Source of the DNA: Streptomyces sp. NBC_00457
Lineage (GTDB): Bacteria; Actinomycetota; Actinomycetes; Streptomycetales; Streptomycetaceae
NCBI RefSeq assembly: GCF_036014015.1
Contig: NZ_CP107905.1
Span: forward strand, 3,472,001 to 3,536,000
Length of the DNA stretch: 64,000 nucleotides
Direction of reading: 5' to 3'
This document shows, piece after piece, positions 49,807 to 58,302 of this stretch (position 1 is the stretch's first letter; every line of letters begins with the position of its first letter). A program made the translations under genes and the position numbers. The notes under the pieces were generated by a model that saw nothing but the letters and a program-made list of their open reading frames with translations, was not told where the DNA came from and did no database searches.

Positions 49807-50040
49807 GTGGTACAGGCGTACATCCTGATCCAGACGGAGGTCGGCAAAGCGTCGACCGTCGCCGAAACGATCAGCAAGATTCCTGGGGTGATCCAGGCCG
49901 AGGACGTGACAGGACCTTATGACGTGATCGTGCGTGCGCAAGCGGACACCGTCGACGACCTCGGTCGCATGGTGGTCGCCAAGGTCCAGCAAGTGGACGG
50001 CATCACGCGAACCCTGACCTGCCCGGTCGTTCATCTGTAG
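49807..50040 (+). CDS. Stand-alone Lrp/AsnC ligand-binding domain protein
   Basis: A 77-residue protein that is only the RAM (AsnC effector) domain: VQAYILIQTEVGKASTVAETISKIPGV, then GPYDVIVRAQADTVDDLG. There is no helix-turn-helix. Such single-domain proteins bind amino acids and may form mixed oligomers with full Lrp regulators. GTG 49807 with GGAGG four bases upstream. Followed by a DUF3515 lipoprotein gene 19 bases later. Confidence 0.9.
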   Translation: MVQAYILIQTEVGKASTVAETISKIPGVIQAEDVTGPYDVIVRAQADTVDDLGRMVVAKVQQVDGITRTLTCPVVHL

Positions 50041-50059
50041 CCCCCTCTACCCTTGGCCG

Positions 50060-50542
50060 GTGACCTGCTTTCCCCACCGGCTCATCGGTCTTCCCACCAT
50101 CGCTCTGTTGATCACCGTCGCGGGCTGCTCCTCAGCAGACGACAGTGCCCGGGCCGCGGTTCCCGGTCCGGGCACCAAGGTCACGAAGCTGTGCCGAAAC
50201 CTGGACACGGAGTTGCCGTCCAAGGTCGACGGTCAGGATCGCCGGGATCCCGAACCTGCCTCCGCGTTGACCGCGGGGTGGGGGGACCCGGCGATCATAC
50301 TGCGGTGCGGTGTTGAGCGGCCTGAGGAGATGAACGACTCCGAGTCCGACGGGGTCGATGTGAACGGCGTCGGGTGGTTGCTGCAGGAGCAGGACAGCGG
50401 TGACTTCCGGTTCATCACGACGTTGCGCAAGGCATACGTGGAGGTGACCATCCCCAAGGACCGCACGGGTGACGGCTTGGCGCCACTGGTCGATCTGGCG
50501 CCCGCCGTCAAGAAGGCGGTGCCGGAGGGCATCGCCGACTGA
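50060..50542 (+). CDS. DUF3515 lipoprotein
   Basis: A 160-residue secreted lipoprotein of the actinobacterial DUF3515 family. The signal peptide LPTIALLITVAGC ends in a VAGC lipobox at about residues 20-23, so the Cys is lipidated at the membrane. The mature part has GWGDPAIILRCGV, a recurrent block of this family. Function unknown. GTG 50060. Convergent with ddlA; the family is often next to ddl and thiL. Confidence 0.86.
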   Translation: MTCFPHRLIGLPTIALLITVAGCSSADDSARAAVPGPGTKVTKLCRNLDTELPSKVDGQDRRDPEPASALTAGWGDPAIILRCGVERPEEMNDSESDGVDVNGVGWLLQEQDSGDFRFITTLRKAYVEVTIPKDRTGDGLAPLVDLAPAVKKAVPEGIAD

Positions 50543-50560
50543 GCGCAGGGGGGACCTCAG

Positions 50561-51715
50561 TCACCGCAAGCCCGTCGACCTGCGCAGTGCCGCCTGGATC
50601 AGCCTGTCCACCAGCTCCGGGTAGCCGACTCCGCTCGCCTGCCACATCTGGGGGTACATCGAGATCGGGGTCATGCCGGGCATGGTGTTGATCTCGTTGA
50701 TGACGAAGCCCTGGTCCGTGAGGAAGAAGTCGGCGCGGACGAGGCCTTCGCAGGAGGCTGCCTCGAAGGCGTCGACGGCGAGCTTCTGGACTTCGGCCGT
50801 CTCCTGAGGCGTGAGCGGCGCGGGGACGATGCCCGGGGTGGAGTCGATGTACTTGGCCTCGAAGTCGTAGTAGGCGTGGGTCTCGGGCGAGGGGATCTCG
50901 GAGGGCACCGAGGCCCGCGGGCCGTCCTCGAAGTCCAGCACGCCGCACTCGATCTCACGGCCGCGCAGCGCGGCCTCGACGAGGATCTTGGGGTCGTGGC
51001 GCTGGGCCTCGGCGATCGCGTCGTCGAGCCCTGCCAGGTCGTCGACCTTGGTGATGCCGATCGACGAACCCGCGCGCGCGGGCTTCACGAAGAGCGGCCA
51101 GCCGTGCTCGCCGGCGAAGTCGACGATCTTCTTGCGGGCGCCGGACTCGTCCTGCTCCCACTCACGGGGCCGGATCACCACGTACGGGCCGACCGCCAGC
51201 CCGAACGACGTGAACACCCGCTTCATGTACTCCTTGTCCTGGCCGACGGCCGAGGCGAGCACACCCGAGCCCACGTACGGCACTCCGGACAGCTCCAGGA
51301 GGCCCTGGAGGGTGCCGTCCTCGCCGTACGGGCCGTGCAGGACAGGGAAGACGACGTCGACCTCACCGAGCGCCTTGGGCACCGATCCGGGCTCGCTGTA
51401 GACGACTTCGCGGTTTCCCGGGTCGACGGGGAGCACCACACCGCCCTCGCTCGACTCGGCGAGCTCCGCGACGTTGGGCGTACGGCGCTCGGTGATCGCC
51501 ATGCGTTCCGGTTCGTCGGCGGTGAGCGCCCAGCGGCCGTCCTGGGTGATGCCGATCGGCAGGACGTCGTACTTGGTCCGGTCGATGGCGCTGAGGACGG
51601 CGCCGGCCGTGACCACGGAGATCCCGTGTTCGGAGCTGCGTCCGCCGAACACGACGGCCACGCGCGCCTTGCGAGGCGGCTGCTGGGGGCTCTGGGGGAG
51701 GTTCTCGGTGCTCAT
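50561..51715 (-). CDS. ddlA: D-alanine--D-alanine ligase
   Basis: The ATP-grasp ligase that makes the D-Ala-D-Ala end of peptidoglycan precursors. 384 residues: FGGRSSEHGISVVTAG, LHGPYGEDGTLQG, FVKPARAGSSIGI, and INEINTMPGMTPISMYP. The omega loop reads AYYDFEAKY, with the Tyr typical of D-Ala-specific rather than D-Lac-forming (VanA-like) enzymes. ATG 51715. Downstream of gpsA by 70 bases in the leftward plsC-gpsA-ddlA group. Confidence 0.95.
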   Translation of the reverse strand: MSTENLPQSPQQPPRKARVAVVFGGRSSEHGISVVTAGAVLSAIDRTKYDVLPIGITQDGRWALTADEPERMAITERRTPNVAELAESSEGGVVLPVDPGNREVVYSEPGSVPKALGEVDVVFPVLHGPYGEDGTLQGLLELSGVPYVGSGVLASAVGQDKEYMKRVFTSFGLAVGPYVVIRPREWEQDESGARKKIVDFAGEHGWPLFVKPARAGSSIGITKVDDLAGLDDAIAEAQRHDPKILVEAALRGREIECGVLDFEDGPRASVPSEIPSPETHAYYDFEAKYIDSTPGIVPAPLTPQETAEVQKLAVDAFEAASCEGLVRADFFLTDQGFVINEINTMPGMTPISMYPQMWQASGVGYPELVDRLIQAALRRSTGLR

Positions 51716-51785
51716 ATCGCGTTGAGGGTACCCGTTGGTAGCGCCCGGACACAGCGTCCGTATCCCGGTGTTGCCCGGGCGTCGC

Positions 51786-52796
51786 TCAGCGTCGTTCGGG
51801 CTTCGCGCTGCGCGACATCAGCTCCTTGAGGGCGACCACCGGAGGCTTGCCCTCGTGCACGATGCCGACGACCGTCTCCGTGATCGGCATGTCGACACCG
51901 TGCCTGCGGGCCAGATCCAGCACGGACTCACAGGACTTGACGCCCTCGGCGGTCTGCTTGGTGACCGCGATGGTCTCCTGGAGGGTCATGCCCTTGCCGA
52001 GGTTGGTGCCGAAGGTGTGGTTGCGGGACAGCGGCGAGGAGCAGGTCGCCACCAGGTCGCCCAGGCCCGCGAGTCCGGAGAACGTCAGCGGGTCGGCGCC
52101 CATCGCGAGGCCCAGCCGGGTGGTCTCGGCGAGACCGCGTGTGATCAAGGACCCCTTCGCGTTGTCACCGAGCCCCATGCCGTCCGCGATGCCGACGGCG
52201 AGGCCGATGACGTTCTTCACGGCACCGCCCAACTCGCAGCCCACCACGTCGGTGTTCGTGTACGGGCGGAAGTACGGCGTGTGGCAGGCGGCCTGGAGCC
52301 GCTGGGCCATGGCCTCGTCGGTGCAGGCGACCACGGAGGCGGCCGGCATCCGGGCGGCGATCTCACGGGCGAGGTTGGGCCCGGTGACGACGGCGATACG
52401 GTCCTGGCCCACCTTGGCGACGTCCTCGATGACCTCGCTCATCCGCATGGCGGTGCCGAGTTCGACACCCTTCATGAGGGAGACGAGGATCGTGCCCGGT
52501 GCGAGCAGCGGCACCCACTCGGCGAGATTGCCGCGCAGGGTCTGCGAGGGGACGGACAGGACCGTGAAGTCGGCGCCGGCCGCGGCCTCGGCGGGGTCGG
52601 TGGTGGCCCGCAGGTTCTCCGGGAGCTCGATGCCGGGGAAGTACTCGGGGTTCATCCGGCTGGAGTTGATGGCGTCGGCGACCTCCGGCCGACGCGCCCA
52701 GAGGGTGACCTCGCAGCCCGCGTCGGCGAGCACCATGCCGAAGGCGGTACCCCACGAACCGGCGCTGAAGACAGCCGCCTTGACCGGCTTGCTCAC
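51786..52796 (-). CDS. gpsA: Glycerol-3-phosphate dehydrogenase [NAD(P)+]
   Basis: Reduces dihydroxyacetone phosphate to sn-glycerol-3-phosphate for phospholipid synthesis. 336 residues: NAD motif VFSAGSWGTAFG (first glycine of the usual GxGxxG is Ser), KGVE, TGPNLAREIA, catalytic Lys in GAVKNVIGLAVGIADG, and GLGDLVATC. GTG 52796 overlaps the plsC stop (GTGA), coupling acyl acceptor synthesis to acylation. Confidence 0.95.
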   Translation of the reverse strand: MSKPVKAAVFSAGSWGTAFGMVLADAGCEVTLWARRPEVADAINSSRMNPEYFPGIELPENLRATTDPAEAAAGADFTVLSVPSQTLRGNLAEWVPLLAPGTILVSLMKGVELGTAMRMSEVIEDVAKVGQDRIAVVTGPNLAREIAARMPAASVVACTDEAMAQRLQAACHTPYFRPYTNTDVVGCELGGAVKNVIGLAVGIADGMGLGDNAKGSLITRGLAETTRLGLAMGADPLTFSGLAGLGDLVATCSSPLSRNHTFGTNLGKGMTLQETIAVTKQTAEGVKSCESVLDLARRHGVDMPITETVVGIVHEGKPPVVALKELMSRSAKPERR

Positions 52797-53569
52797 GTGC
52801 CCTGCCCCTCTTCCTGTACGGCCTTGCCCTCCGTCTGGACCCTGCTCCTGCGCCGCTGCTCGATCCGCTCCTGGCGCGGGTCGTACGGCGTCTCGGGCGC
52901 CTTCTCACCGCGGATGTCCTCCAGCTGGCGAGTGATGGCGGCCATGATGACCTCGGTCGCCTCCTTCAGCAGCTCCGGGGTCATCTCCTCGTCGTAGAAG
53001 CGCGTCAGGTCGACGGGCGGGCCCGCGAGCACGTGGTGGGTCTTGCGCGGAAGGACGTTGAGCTTCTTGGCGTACGGCGGCAGCAGTTCGTTGGCGCCCC
53101 ACTGGGCGACGGGAATCACCGGGCACTTGGTCTGCAGGGCGACGCGCGCGGCACCGGTCTTGGCGGTCATGGGCCACTGGTCCGGGTCACGAGTGATCGT
53201 TCCCTCGGGGTAGAACACCACGCACTCGCCGCGCTCCACGGCGGCGATCGCGGCCCGGAACGCGCTCAGCGCGTCCGTGGTTTCCCGGTAGACGGGGATC
53301 TGCCGGGTGCCGCGCATCGCGGCGCCGACGAACCCCTTCCTGAAAAGACTGCTCTTCGCGAGGAATCGCGGAACACGGCCGGTGTTGTACTGAAAGTGCC
53401 CGTAGCCGAAGGGGTCGATGTGCGAATTGTGGTTCACCGCGGTGATAAATCCGCCCTCGGCCGGAATGTGCTCCATTCCACGCCAGTCCCGCTTGATCAG
53501 AACCACCAGCGGCGGTTTGCAGAGGACCGCTGCGAAGCGGTACCAGAAGCCGATTCTGCGGCGGGGCAC
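52793..53569 (-). CDS. plsC: 1-acyl-sn-glycerol-3-phosphate acyltransferase
   Basis: A 258-residue acyltransferase that makes phosphatidic acid. The HX4D catalytic motif is NHNSHIDP, followed by the substrate-binding FYPEGTIT and a VIPVAQWGANE block. An amphipathic N-terminus and a charged tail (RQERIEQRRRSR) flank the domain. GTG 53569 with GGAGG seven bases upstream. First gene of the group with gpsA and ddlA; divergent from cofC. Confidence 0.92.
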   Translation of the reverse strand: MPRRRIGFWYRFAAVLCKPPLVVLIKRDWRGMEHIPAEGGFITAVNHNSHIDPFGYGHFQYNTGRVPRFLAKSSLFRKGFVGAAMRGTRQIPVYRETTDALSAFRAAIAAVERGECVVFYPEGTITRDPDQWPMTAKTGAARVALQTKCPVIPVAQWGANELLPPYAKKLNVLPRKTHHVLAGPPVDLTRFYDEEMTPELLKEATEVIMAAITRQLEDIRGEKAPETPYDPRQERIEQRRRSRVQTEGKAVQEEGQGT

Positions 53570-53710
53570 GCGGACACCTCCCTCTAGGGCCTGAGGGGCC
53601 GCACAAGTGTCGCCCCAGGCCGCCGGTCTGTCGAGAACACCGTACGCCCCGAGCACCCGCCCGCCAGATGGCAGGTGACAATGGCCGCGACAAGAGAGGG
53701 ACGAACGCTG

Positions 53711-54349
53711 GTGCAGTGGACCTTGGTGATACCCCTGAAGCCTTTGGCGCACGCCAAGAGCAGGCTCTCGGACACCGCCGCCGACGGGCTGCGCCCGGGC
53801 CTCGCCCTCGCCTTCGCCCAGGACACCGTGGCGGCCGCGCTGGTCTGCCCGGCGGTCCGTGATGTGGCGGTCGTCACGGGCGACGCCCTGGCCGGCCGTG
53901 AGCTGGCCGCACTGGGCGCCCGTATCGTCCCCGACGAACCCGCGGGCGGCCTGAACGCGGCTCTGACGCACGCCGCGACGGTCGTACGGGCGTCCCGCCC
54001 CCGCACCGCCCTGGCCGCACTCAACGCCGATCTTCCCGCCCTGCGGCCAGCGGAATTGGCCCGAGTCCTGAACGCGGCCGCGGAATTCCCCCGCGCTTTT
54101 CTCCCGGATGCGGCCGCAATCGGCACAACTCTGCTGGCAGCCACCCCCGGCCGGGAATTGCACCCACAATTCGGCACCGATTCCCGAGCCCGCCACCACG
54201 CCTCCGGCGCGGTGGAACTGACCCTGGACGCGGTGGATTCCGTACGCCAGGACGTGGACACCGGCGAGGATCTGCGCACGGCACTGACACTGGGAGTAGG
54301 CCCAAGAACAGCAAAGGCAACGGCACGCCTCTTGATCACGGGGTTGTGA
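53711..54349 (+). CDS. cofC: 2-phospho-L-lactate (phosphoenolpyruvate) guanylyltransferase CofC/FbiD
   Basis: Guanylylates phosphoenolpyruvate or phospholactate in coenzyme F420 biosynthesis. 212 residues with WTLVIPLKPLAHAKSRL at the start (pyrophosphorylase-like Rossmann fold), DEPAGGLNAALTHA, and NADLPALRPAEL. GTG 53711 gives the family start; in-frame ATG 53681 is possible. The other F420 genes are not in the window. Confidence 0.9.
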   Translation: MQWTLVIPLKPLAHAKSRLSDTAADGLRPGLALAFAQDTVAAALVCPAVRDVAVVTGDALAGRELAALGARIVPDEPAGGLNAALTHAATVVRASRPRTALAALNADLPALRPAELARVLNAAAEFPRAFLPDAAAIGTTLLAATPGRELHPQFGTDSRARHHASGAVELTLDAVDSVRQDVDTGEDLRTALTLGVGPRTAKATARLLITGL

Positions 54350-54351
54350 GA

Positions 54352-54415
54352 GCGCCCCGTAGGGGCGCGGGGCTGTATCGATATGCGGCTCCGCCGCGTG
54401 GGCGCGACCAGCCCC
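54352..54415 (+). repeat. Dispersed Streptomyces intergenic repeat, long form
   Basis: GCGCCCC-GTA-GGGGCGC hairpin followed by CGGGGCTGT, a GCGGCTCCGCCGC hairpin and GGGCGCGACCAGCCCC. It lies just after the cofC stop and probably acts as its terminator. It is an inverted, longer relative of the copy at 37596-37624. Confidence 0.75.
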
Positions 54416-54465
54416 AACGGCGCCGCACCCAACGAACAACCCAAGGCAGCCCATACTCTGTGAGC

Positions 54466-54669
54466 ATGCAGGCCACCGCATACACCTACGACGCAACCAC
54501 CCGAACCGGCAGCGTGCTGCTCGACGACGGCACCCCCCTCCCCTTCGACGCCCCCGCCTTCGACGCCGGCGGCCTCCGCCTGCTCCGCCCCGGGCAACGC
54601 GTTCGGATCGAGGTGGAGGGCCCCAAGGACGGCCCGCGCATCACGCTGGTGACGCTACAGACCCTGTGA
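54466..54669 (+). CDS. Small conserved protein with cold-shock-like beta segment
   Basis: A 67-residue protein: YDATTRTGSVLLDDGTPLPF, then GGLRLLRPGQRVRIEVEG. The pattern of a G(S/T)VL-DDG strand followed by an LRxGQRVRIE strand resembles a reduced cold-shock/OB domain, which suggests nucleic-acid binding. That is inference; the RNP motifs are not clear. ATG 54466. A bidirectional terminator follows. Confidence 0.7.
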   Translation: MQATAYTYDATTRTGSVLLDDGTPLPFDAPAFDAGGLRLLRPGQRVRIEVEGPKDGPRITLVTLQTL

Positions 54670-54688
54670 ACGCGGCGAAAAACACCGC

Positions 54689-54717
54689 GGGCCGGACTCC
54701 ATGAGGGAGTCCGGCCC
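54689..54717. terminator. Bidirectional terminator between the small protein gene and hupS
   Basis: GGGCCGGACTCC and its complement form a perfect 12-base stem with a five-base loop between converging genes. Confidence 0.88.
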
Positions 54718-54746
54718 GGCACGTGAGTACCCCTGTGCCCCGCTTA

Positions 54747-55385
54747 CTAGCGAGCGGTGGCCCTCTTGGCGGTGGTCTTGCGCGCGGACGACTTCTTGGC
54801 GGGGGCCTTCTTGGCCGTCGCCTTCTTCGCCGGGGCCTTCTTGGCCGTCGCCTTCTTGGCGGTGGTCTTCTTGGCCGCGGTCTTCTTGGCGGCCGCGGTG
54901 GTCTTCTTCGCGGTCGTCTTCTTCGCCGTGGTCTTCTTGGCGGCCGGCGTGGCCTTCTTCGCCGCCGCCTTCCTCGCCGTGGTCTTCTTCGCGGCGGCCG
55001 CCTTGGTGGTCTTCTTGGCCGCGGCCTTCTTGACCGTGGCCGAGGCACCGCCGGTCAGGCTGCCCTTGGGCGCCTTCTTGACGGCGACCTCGCCACCGCG
55101 CGGGAGCTTCTTCGAGCCGCTCACCAGGTCCTTGAAGCCCTGGCCCGCGCGGAAGCGCGGCACGGAGGTCTTCTTGACCCGAACCCGCTCGCCGGTCTGA
55201 GGGTTGCGGGCGTAACGGGCGGGACGGTCGACCTTCTCGAACGAACCGAAGCCGGTGACCGACACCCGCTCACCCGAGACGACCGCGCGGACGATCGCGT
55301 CCAGTACGTGGTCGACAGCATCGGCGGCCTGCTGGCGGCCGCCCATCTTGTCGGCAATCGCTTCTACGAGCTGCGCCTTGTTCAC
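54747..55385 (-). CDS. hupS: Nucleoid-associated protein HupS (HU with histone H1-like tail)
   Basis: A 212-residue protein. Residues 1-92 are a complete HU domain ([15 protein letters not shown]...[13 protein letters not shown] arm, seen as [16 protein letters not shown]). From about residue 100 the tail is a Lys/Ala/Thr repeat array ([13 protein letters not shown]) like eukaryotic histone H1. In S. coelicolor HupS acts in spore nucleoid compaction (established). GTG 55385 with AAGGGGAAG upstream. A promoter is predicted about 50 bases upstream. Confidence 0.96.
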   Translation of the reverse strand: MNKAQLVEAIADKMGGRQQAADAVDHVLDAIVRAVVSGERVSVTGFGSFEKVDRPARYARNPQTGERVRVKKTSVPRFRAGQGFKDLVSGSKKLPRGGEVAVKKAPKGSLTGGASATVKKAAAKKTTKAAAAKKTTARKAAAKKATPAAKKTTAKKTTAKKTTAAAKKTAAKKTTAKKATAKKAPAKKATAKKAPAKKSSARKTTAKRATAR

Positions 55386-55436
55386 GTCTTCCCCTTCGGA
55401 GACATCGCCAGAACGAAAGTGTTCAAGCTTTTTCGC

Positions 55437-55465
55437 ACGTTAGGCAGATATATACCGCAAATCAA
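55437..55465 (-). promoter_or_regulatory. Candidate hupS promoter
   Basis: Minus strand: -35 TTGATT, 17-base spacer containing the AT-rich GGTATATATC, -10 TAACGT. The leader would be about 45 bases. The surrounding stretch is unusually AT-rich for this genome. Confidence 0.45.
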
Positions 55466-55523
55466 ACACGAAACGGGCTTATCACCCTTGTGCCGCAGCG
55501 GACTCGACGGTCTTAAGGGCTGT

Positions 55524-55754
55524 TCAGCGTTCCTCTTCGGGGAATCGACCCTCGTCGAGGTCGGCAGTGAACCGCTCCAGACGCCTTGTCGCATCGGCGA
55601 GATCGTGCTTGGCCGCGGCCGTAATGACCAGCAGCTTCCGGGTCAGCGCCATCCGTACGCCCTCCGGGACTTGCAGTGCGCGCACCCTTGCGTGCGCTTC
55701 CTTCAGTTGGCCCGCGACTGCCGCATAGAGCTCGAGTTGGCCGTCGTGTTCCAT
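55524..55754 (-). CDS. Small conserved helical protein
   Basis: A 76-residue, mostly alpha-helical protein: GQLELYAAVAGQLKEAHARVRALQVPEGVRMALTRKL. I recognise it only as a hypothetical protein common near hupS in Streptomyces. No motif. ATG 55754; a CACAAT-like box close upstream suggests a short or absent leader. It lies between leuD and hupS, same strand. Confidence 0.75.
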   Translation of the reverse strand: MEHDGQLELYAAVAGQLKEAHARVRALQVPEGVRMALTRKLLVITAAAKHDLADATRRLERFTADLDEGRFPEEER

Positions 55755-55940
55755 GCACAGATTGTGCCATCTGGGGCGAGTTGTCGCCTGCCCAGGGTGC
55801 AACTGCCGCCTCAAACGGCCTTCCGGGCACGCGCGAAAGCCGCGGCTACAAGACTCGCGTACCCCGGCAACAACCGCTCTAACGTGGGAAGTTGAAGACA
55901 CCCGCCGATCCACGCAGGGCCGTTCGGGTGCAGACAAAGC

Positions 55941-55971
55941 TGTACCCCCGATCGAGCTGATCGGGGGTACA
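55941..55971 (-). terminator. Terminator of the leuCD operon
   Basis: TGTACCCCCGATC with its perfect 13-base complement and a five-base loop, about 70 bases after the leuD stop, followed on the minus strand by GCTTTGT. Confidence 0.85.
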
Positions 55972-56042
55972 GCGGGGGTGTTGTGGTGGCCGAAACTCGA
56001 CTTGCGCCGGGCCTTCGACTCAGCTCTTGCGGCGCTCTCGGC

Positions 56043-56636
56043 TCAGACCTTCAGCGTCCACGGCTTGTACGACGGACGCTTGGCTTCGTACGCCGCGATG
56101 TCGGCCTCGTTCTGGAGCGTGATGGAGATGTCGTCCAGCCCGTTCAACAGCCGCCAGCGGGCGTTCTCGTCCAGCTCGAAGGCGGCGGTGATGCCCTCGG
56201 CGCGCACCTCACGAGCCTCAAGGTCAACAGTGACCTCGGCAGTCGCGTCCTTCTCGGTGAGTTCCCACAGCGCGTCCACGATCTTCTGCTCCAGAACCAC
56301 CGTGAGCAGGCCGTTCTTGAGCGAGTTGCCGCGGAAGATGTCGGCGAAGCGGGACGAGATCACCGTCTTGAAGCCGTAGTTCTGCAGCGCCCAGACGGCG
56401 TGCTCGCGCGAGGAGCCGGTGCCGAAGTCGGGGCCGGCGACCAGAACGCTCGCGCCCTGCCGCTCGGGCCGGTTGAGGATGAAGTTCTCGTCCTTGCGCC
56501 AGGCCTCGAACAATCCGTCCTCGAAACCGTCCCGCGTGACCTTCTTGAGCCAGTGAGCAGGGATGATCTGGTCGGTGTCGACGTTGCTGCGACGCAGCGG
56601 GACGGCCCGGCCGGTGTGGGTGGTGAATGCTTCCAT
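56043..56636 (-). CDS. leuD: 3-isopropylmalate dehydratase small subunit
   Basis: Small subunit of isopropylmalate isomerase in leucine synthesis, 197 residues. The swivel domain shows [19 protein letters not shown] and [17 protein letters not shown], which shape substrate specificity. ATG 56636 gives MEAFTTHTG; an ATG six bases upstream is nearer the ideal ribosome spacing. It follows leuC directly. Confidence 0.96.
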   Translation of the reverse strand: MEAFTTHTGRAVPLRRSNVDTDQIIPAHWLKKVTRDGFEDGLFEAWRKDENFILNRPERQGASVLVAGPDFGTGSSREHAVWALQNYGFKTVISSRFADIFRGNSLKNGLLTVVLEQKIVDALWELTEKDATAEVTVDLEAREVRAEGITAAFELDENARWRLLNGLDDISITLQNEADIAAYEAKRPSYKPWTLKV

Positions 56637-56647
56637 GGCCATGGTTC

Positions 56648-58081
56648 TCAGACTCCAGCGGGCGTACGGACGGCAGACTGGTCGTTCAGGTCGGCGGGGG
56701 ACGCCAGGTGGCCGAGCACGGCGGTCGCGGCGGCGACCTGCGGCGACACCAGGTGCGTACGACCGCCCTTGCCCTGCCTGCCCTCGAAGTTGCGGTTGGA
56801 GGTGGACGCCGAGCGCTCACCGGGCGCCAGCTGGTCGGGGTTCATGCCCAGACACATCGAGCAGCCCGCGTGCCGCCATTCGGCGCCGGCCTCCTTGAAG
56901 ACGAGGTCCAGGCCCTCGGAGACGGCCTGCAGACCGACCCGCGCGGAGCCGGGCACGACCAGCATCCGTACGCCGTCGGCGACTTTGCGGTCCTTCATGA
57001 TCTCGGCGGCCGCGCGCAGGTCCTCGATACGGCCGTTGGTGCACGAGCCTACGAAGACGGTGTCCACCTTGATGGAGCCCAGCGGCTGCCCGGCCTCCAA
57101 CCCCATGTATTCCAGGGCCTTTTCGGCGGCGTGGCGCTCCGAAGCGTCTTCGTACGAAGCAGGGTCGGGGACCGCGCTCGAAAGCGGCGCGCCCTGGCCG
57201 GGGTTGGTGCCCCAGGTGACGAACGGGGACAGCTCGTCGGCGTTGATGAGGACCTCGGCGTCGAAGACGGCGTCCTCGTCGGTGCGCAGCGTCTTCCAGT
57301 ACTCCACCGCCGCGTCCCAGTCGGCGCCCTCGGGCGCGTGCGGGCGGCCCTCGAGGTACGCGAAGGTGGTCTCGTCGGGAGCGATCATGCCCGCGCGGGC
57401 GCCGGCCTCGATCGACATGTTGCAGATGGTCATCCGGGCCTCCATCGAGAGCTTCTCGATGGCGGGGCCGCGGTACTCCAGGATGTAGCCCTGGCCGCCG
57501 CCCGTACCGATCTTGGCGATGATCGCCAGGATCAGGTCCTTGGCCGTGACGCCGTCGGGCAGTTCGCCCTCGACGGTGATGGCCATGGTCTTGGGGCGGG
57601 CCAGCGGCAGCGTCTGGGTGGCCAGGACATGCTCGACCTGGGAGGTGCCGATGCCGAACGCCAGCGCGCCGAAGGCGCCGTGCGTGGAGGTGTGGGAGTC
57701 GCCGCACACGACGGTCGTGCCGGGCTGGGTGAGGCCCAGCTGCGGTCCGACGACATGGACGACGCCCTGCTCGACGTCGCCCAGCGGGTGCAGTCGTACG
57801 CCGAAGTCGGCGCAGTTCTTGCGCAGCGTCTCCAGCTGGATCCGGGAGACCGGGTCGGCGATGGGCTTGTCGATGTCGAGGGTCGGGGTGTTGTGGTCCT
57901 CGGTGGCGATGGTCAGGTCGAGCCGGCGCACCTGGCGACCGCTCTTGCGCAGACCGTCGAAGGCCTGCGGGCTGGTCACTTCGTGCAGCAGGTGCAGATC
58001 GATGAAGAGGAGGTCGGGCTCGCCCTCGGCGCGCCGGACGACATGGTCGTCCCAGACCTTCTCCGCGAGTGTCCTACCCAT
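56648..58081 (-). CDS. leuC: 3-isopropylmalate dehydratase large subunit
   Basis: Aconitase-family [4Fe-4S] subunit, 477 residues. Cluster ligands lie in GSCTNGR and in [41 protein letters not shown] is intact across its blocks. ATG 58081 with GGAGGGAAAG upstream. The reading frame stays open without stops another 174 bases to an ATG at 58255, but that part is not conserved and is taken as leader. Divergent from ndgR, its known regulator. Confidence 0.96.
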   Translation of the reverse strand: MGRTLAEKVWDDHVVRRAEGEPDLLFIDLHLLHEVTSPQAFDGLRKSGRQVRRLDLTIATEDHNTPTLDIDKPIADPVSRIQLETLRKNCADFGVRLHPLGDVEQGVVHVVGPQLGLTQPGTTVVCGDSHTSTHGAFGALAFGIGTSQVEHVLATQTLPLARPKTMAITVEGELPDGVTAKDLILAIIAKIGTGGGQGYILEYRGPAIEKLSMEARMTICNMSIEAGARAGMIAPDETTFAYLEGRPHAPEGADWDAAVEYWKTLRTDEDAVFDAEVLINADELSPFVTWGTNPGQGAPLSSAVPDPASYEDASERHAAEKALEYMGLEAGQPLGSIKVDTVFVGSCTNGRIEDLRAAAEIMKDRKVADGVRMLVVPGSARVGLQAVSEGLDLVFKEAGAEWRHAGCSMCLGMNPDQLAPGERSASTSNRNFEGRQGKGGRTHLVSPQVAAATAVLGHLASPADLNDQSAVRTPAGV

Positions 58082-58249
58082 CGCTTTCCCTCCGGCCGGC
58101 CAGAGTTGCGCCGACCCAACTAGAGATCTTGAGGAGGCGGCGACGCCCCAAATGAGGCGGCTCGCCCTGACGCCCTTGTTCGCGGACGCCCACCGCCGGG
58201 CCCGTTGGTCCGCGGGCCGCTGTGCCTTCGTGTCTTCCAGAGTGGCGTG

Positions 58250-58299
58250 TTCCATGGAAAATTGAACTTGCGTTTCACAGAGTGAGACGCGAGTATCGT
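58250..58299. promoter_or_regulatory. leuC-ndgR control region
   Basis: TTCCATGGAA (58250-58259) is a perfect palindrome. GCGTTTCAC-n3-GTGAGACGC (58270-58290) is an inverted repeat with one mismatch. A -10 TATCGT (58294-58299) lies four bases before the ndgR ATG. These are the likely IclR-type operators and a leaderless ndgR promoter. NdgR is known to control leuCD in S. coelicolor. Confidence 0.55.
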
Positions 58300-58302
58300 T
58301 TC

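Noticed and set aside
54757..55200. A hydrophobic plus-strand frame opposite the hupS tail that resembles a membrane protein.
   Set aside because: Complement of the Lys/Ala codons of hupS gives Phe/Leu/Ala/Val by necessity; no start signal is present.
58082..58255. A leucine-rich leader peptide with attenuator before leuC.
   Set aside because: No short frame rich in leucine codons followed by alternative hairpins was found.
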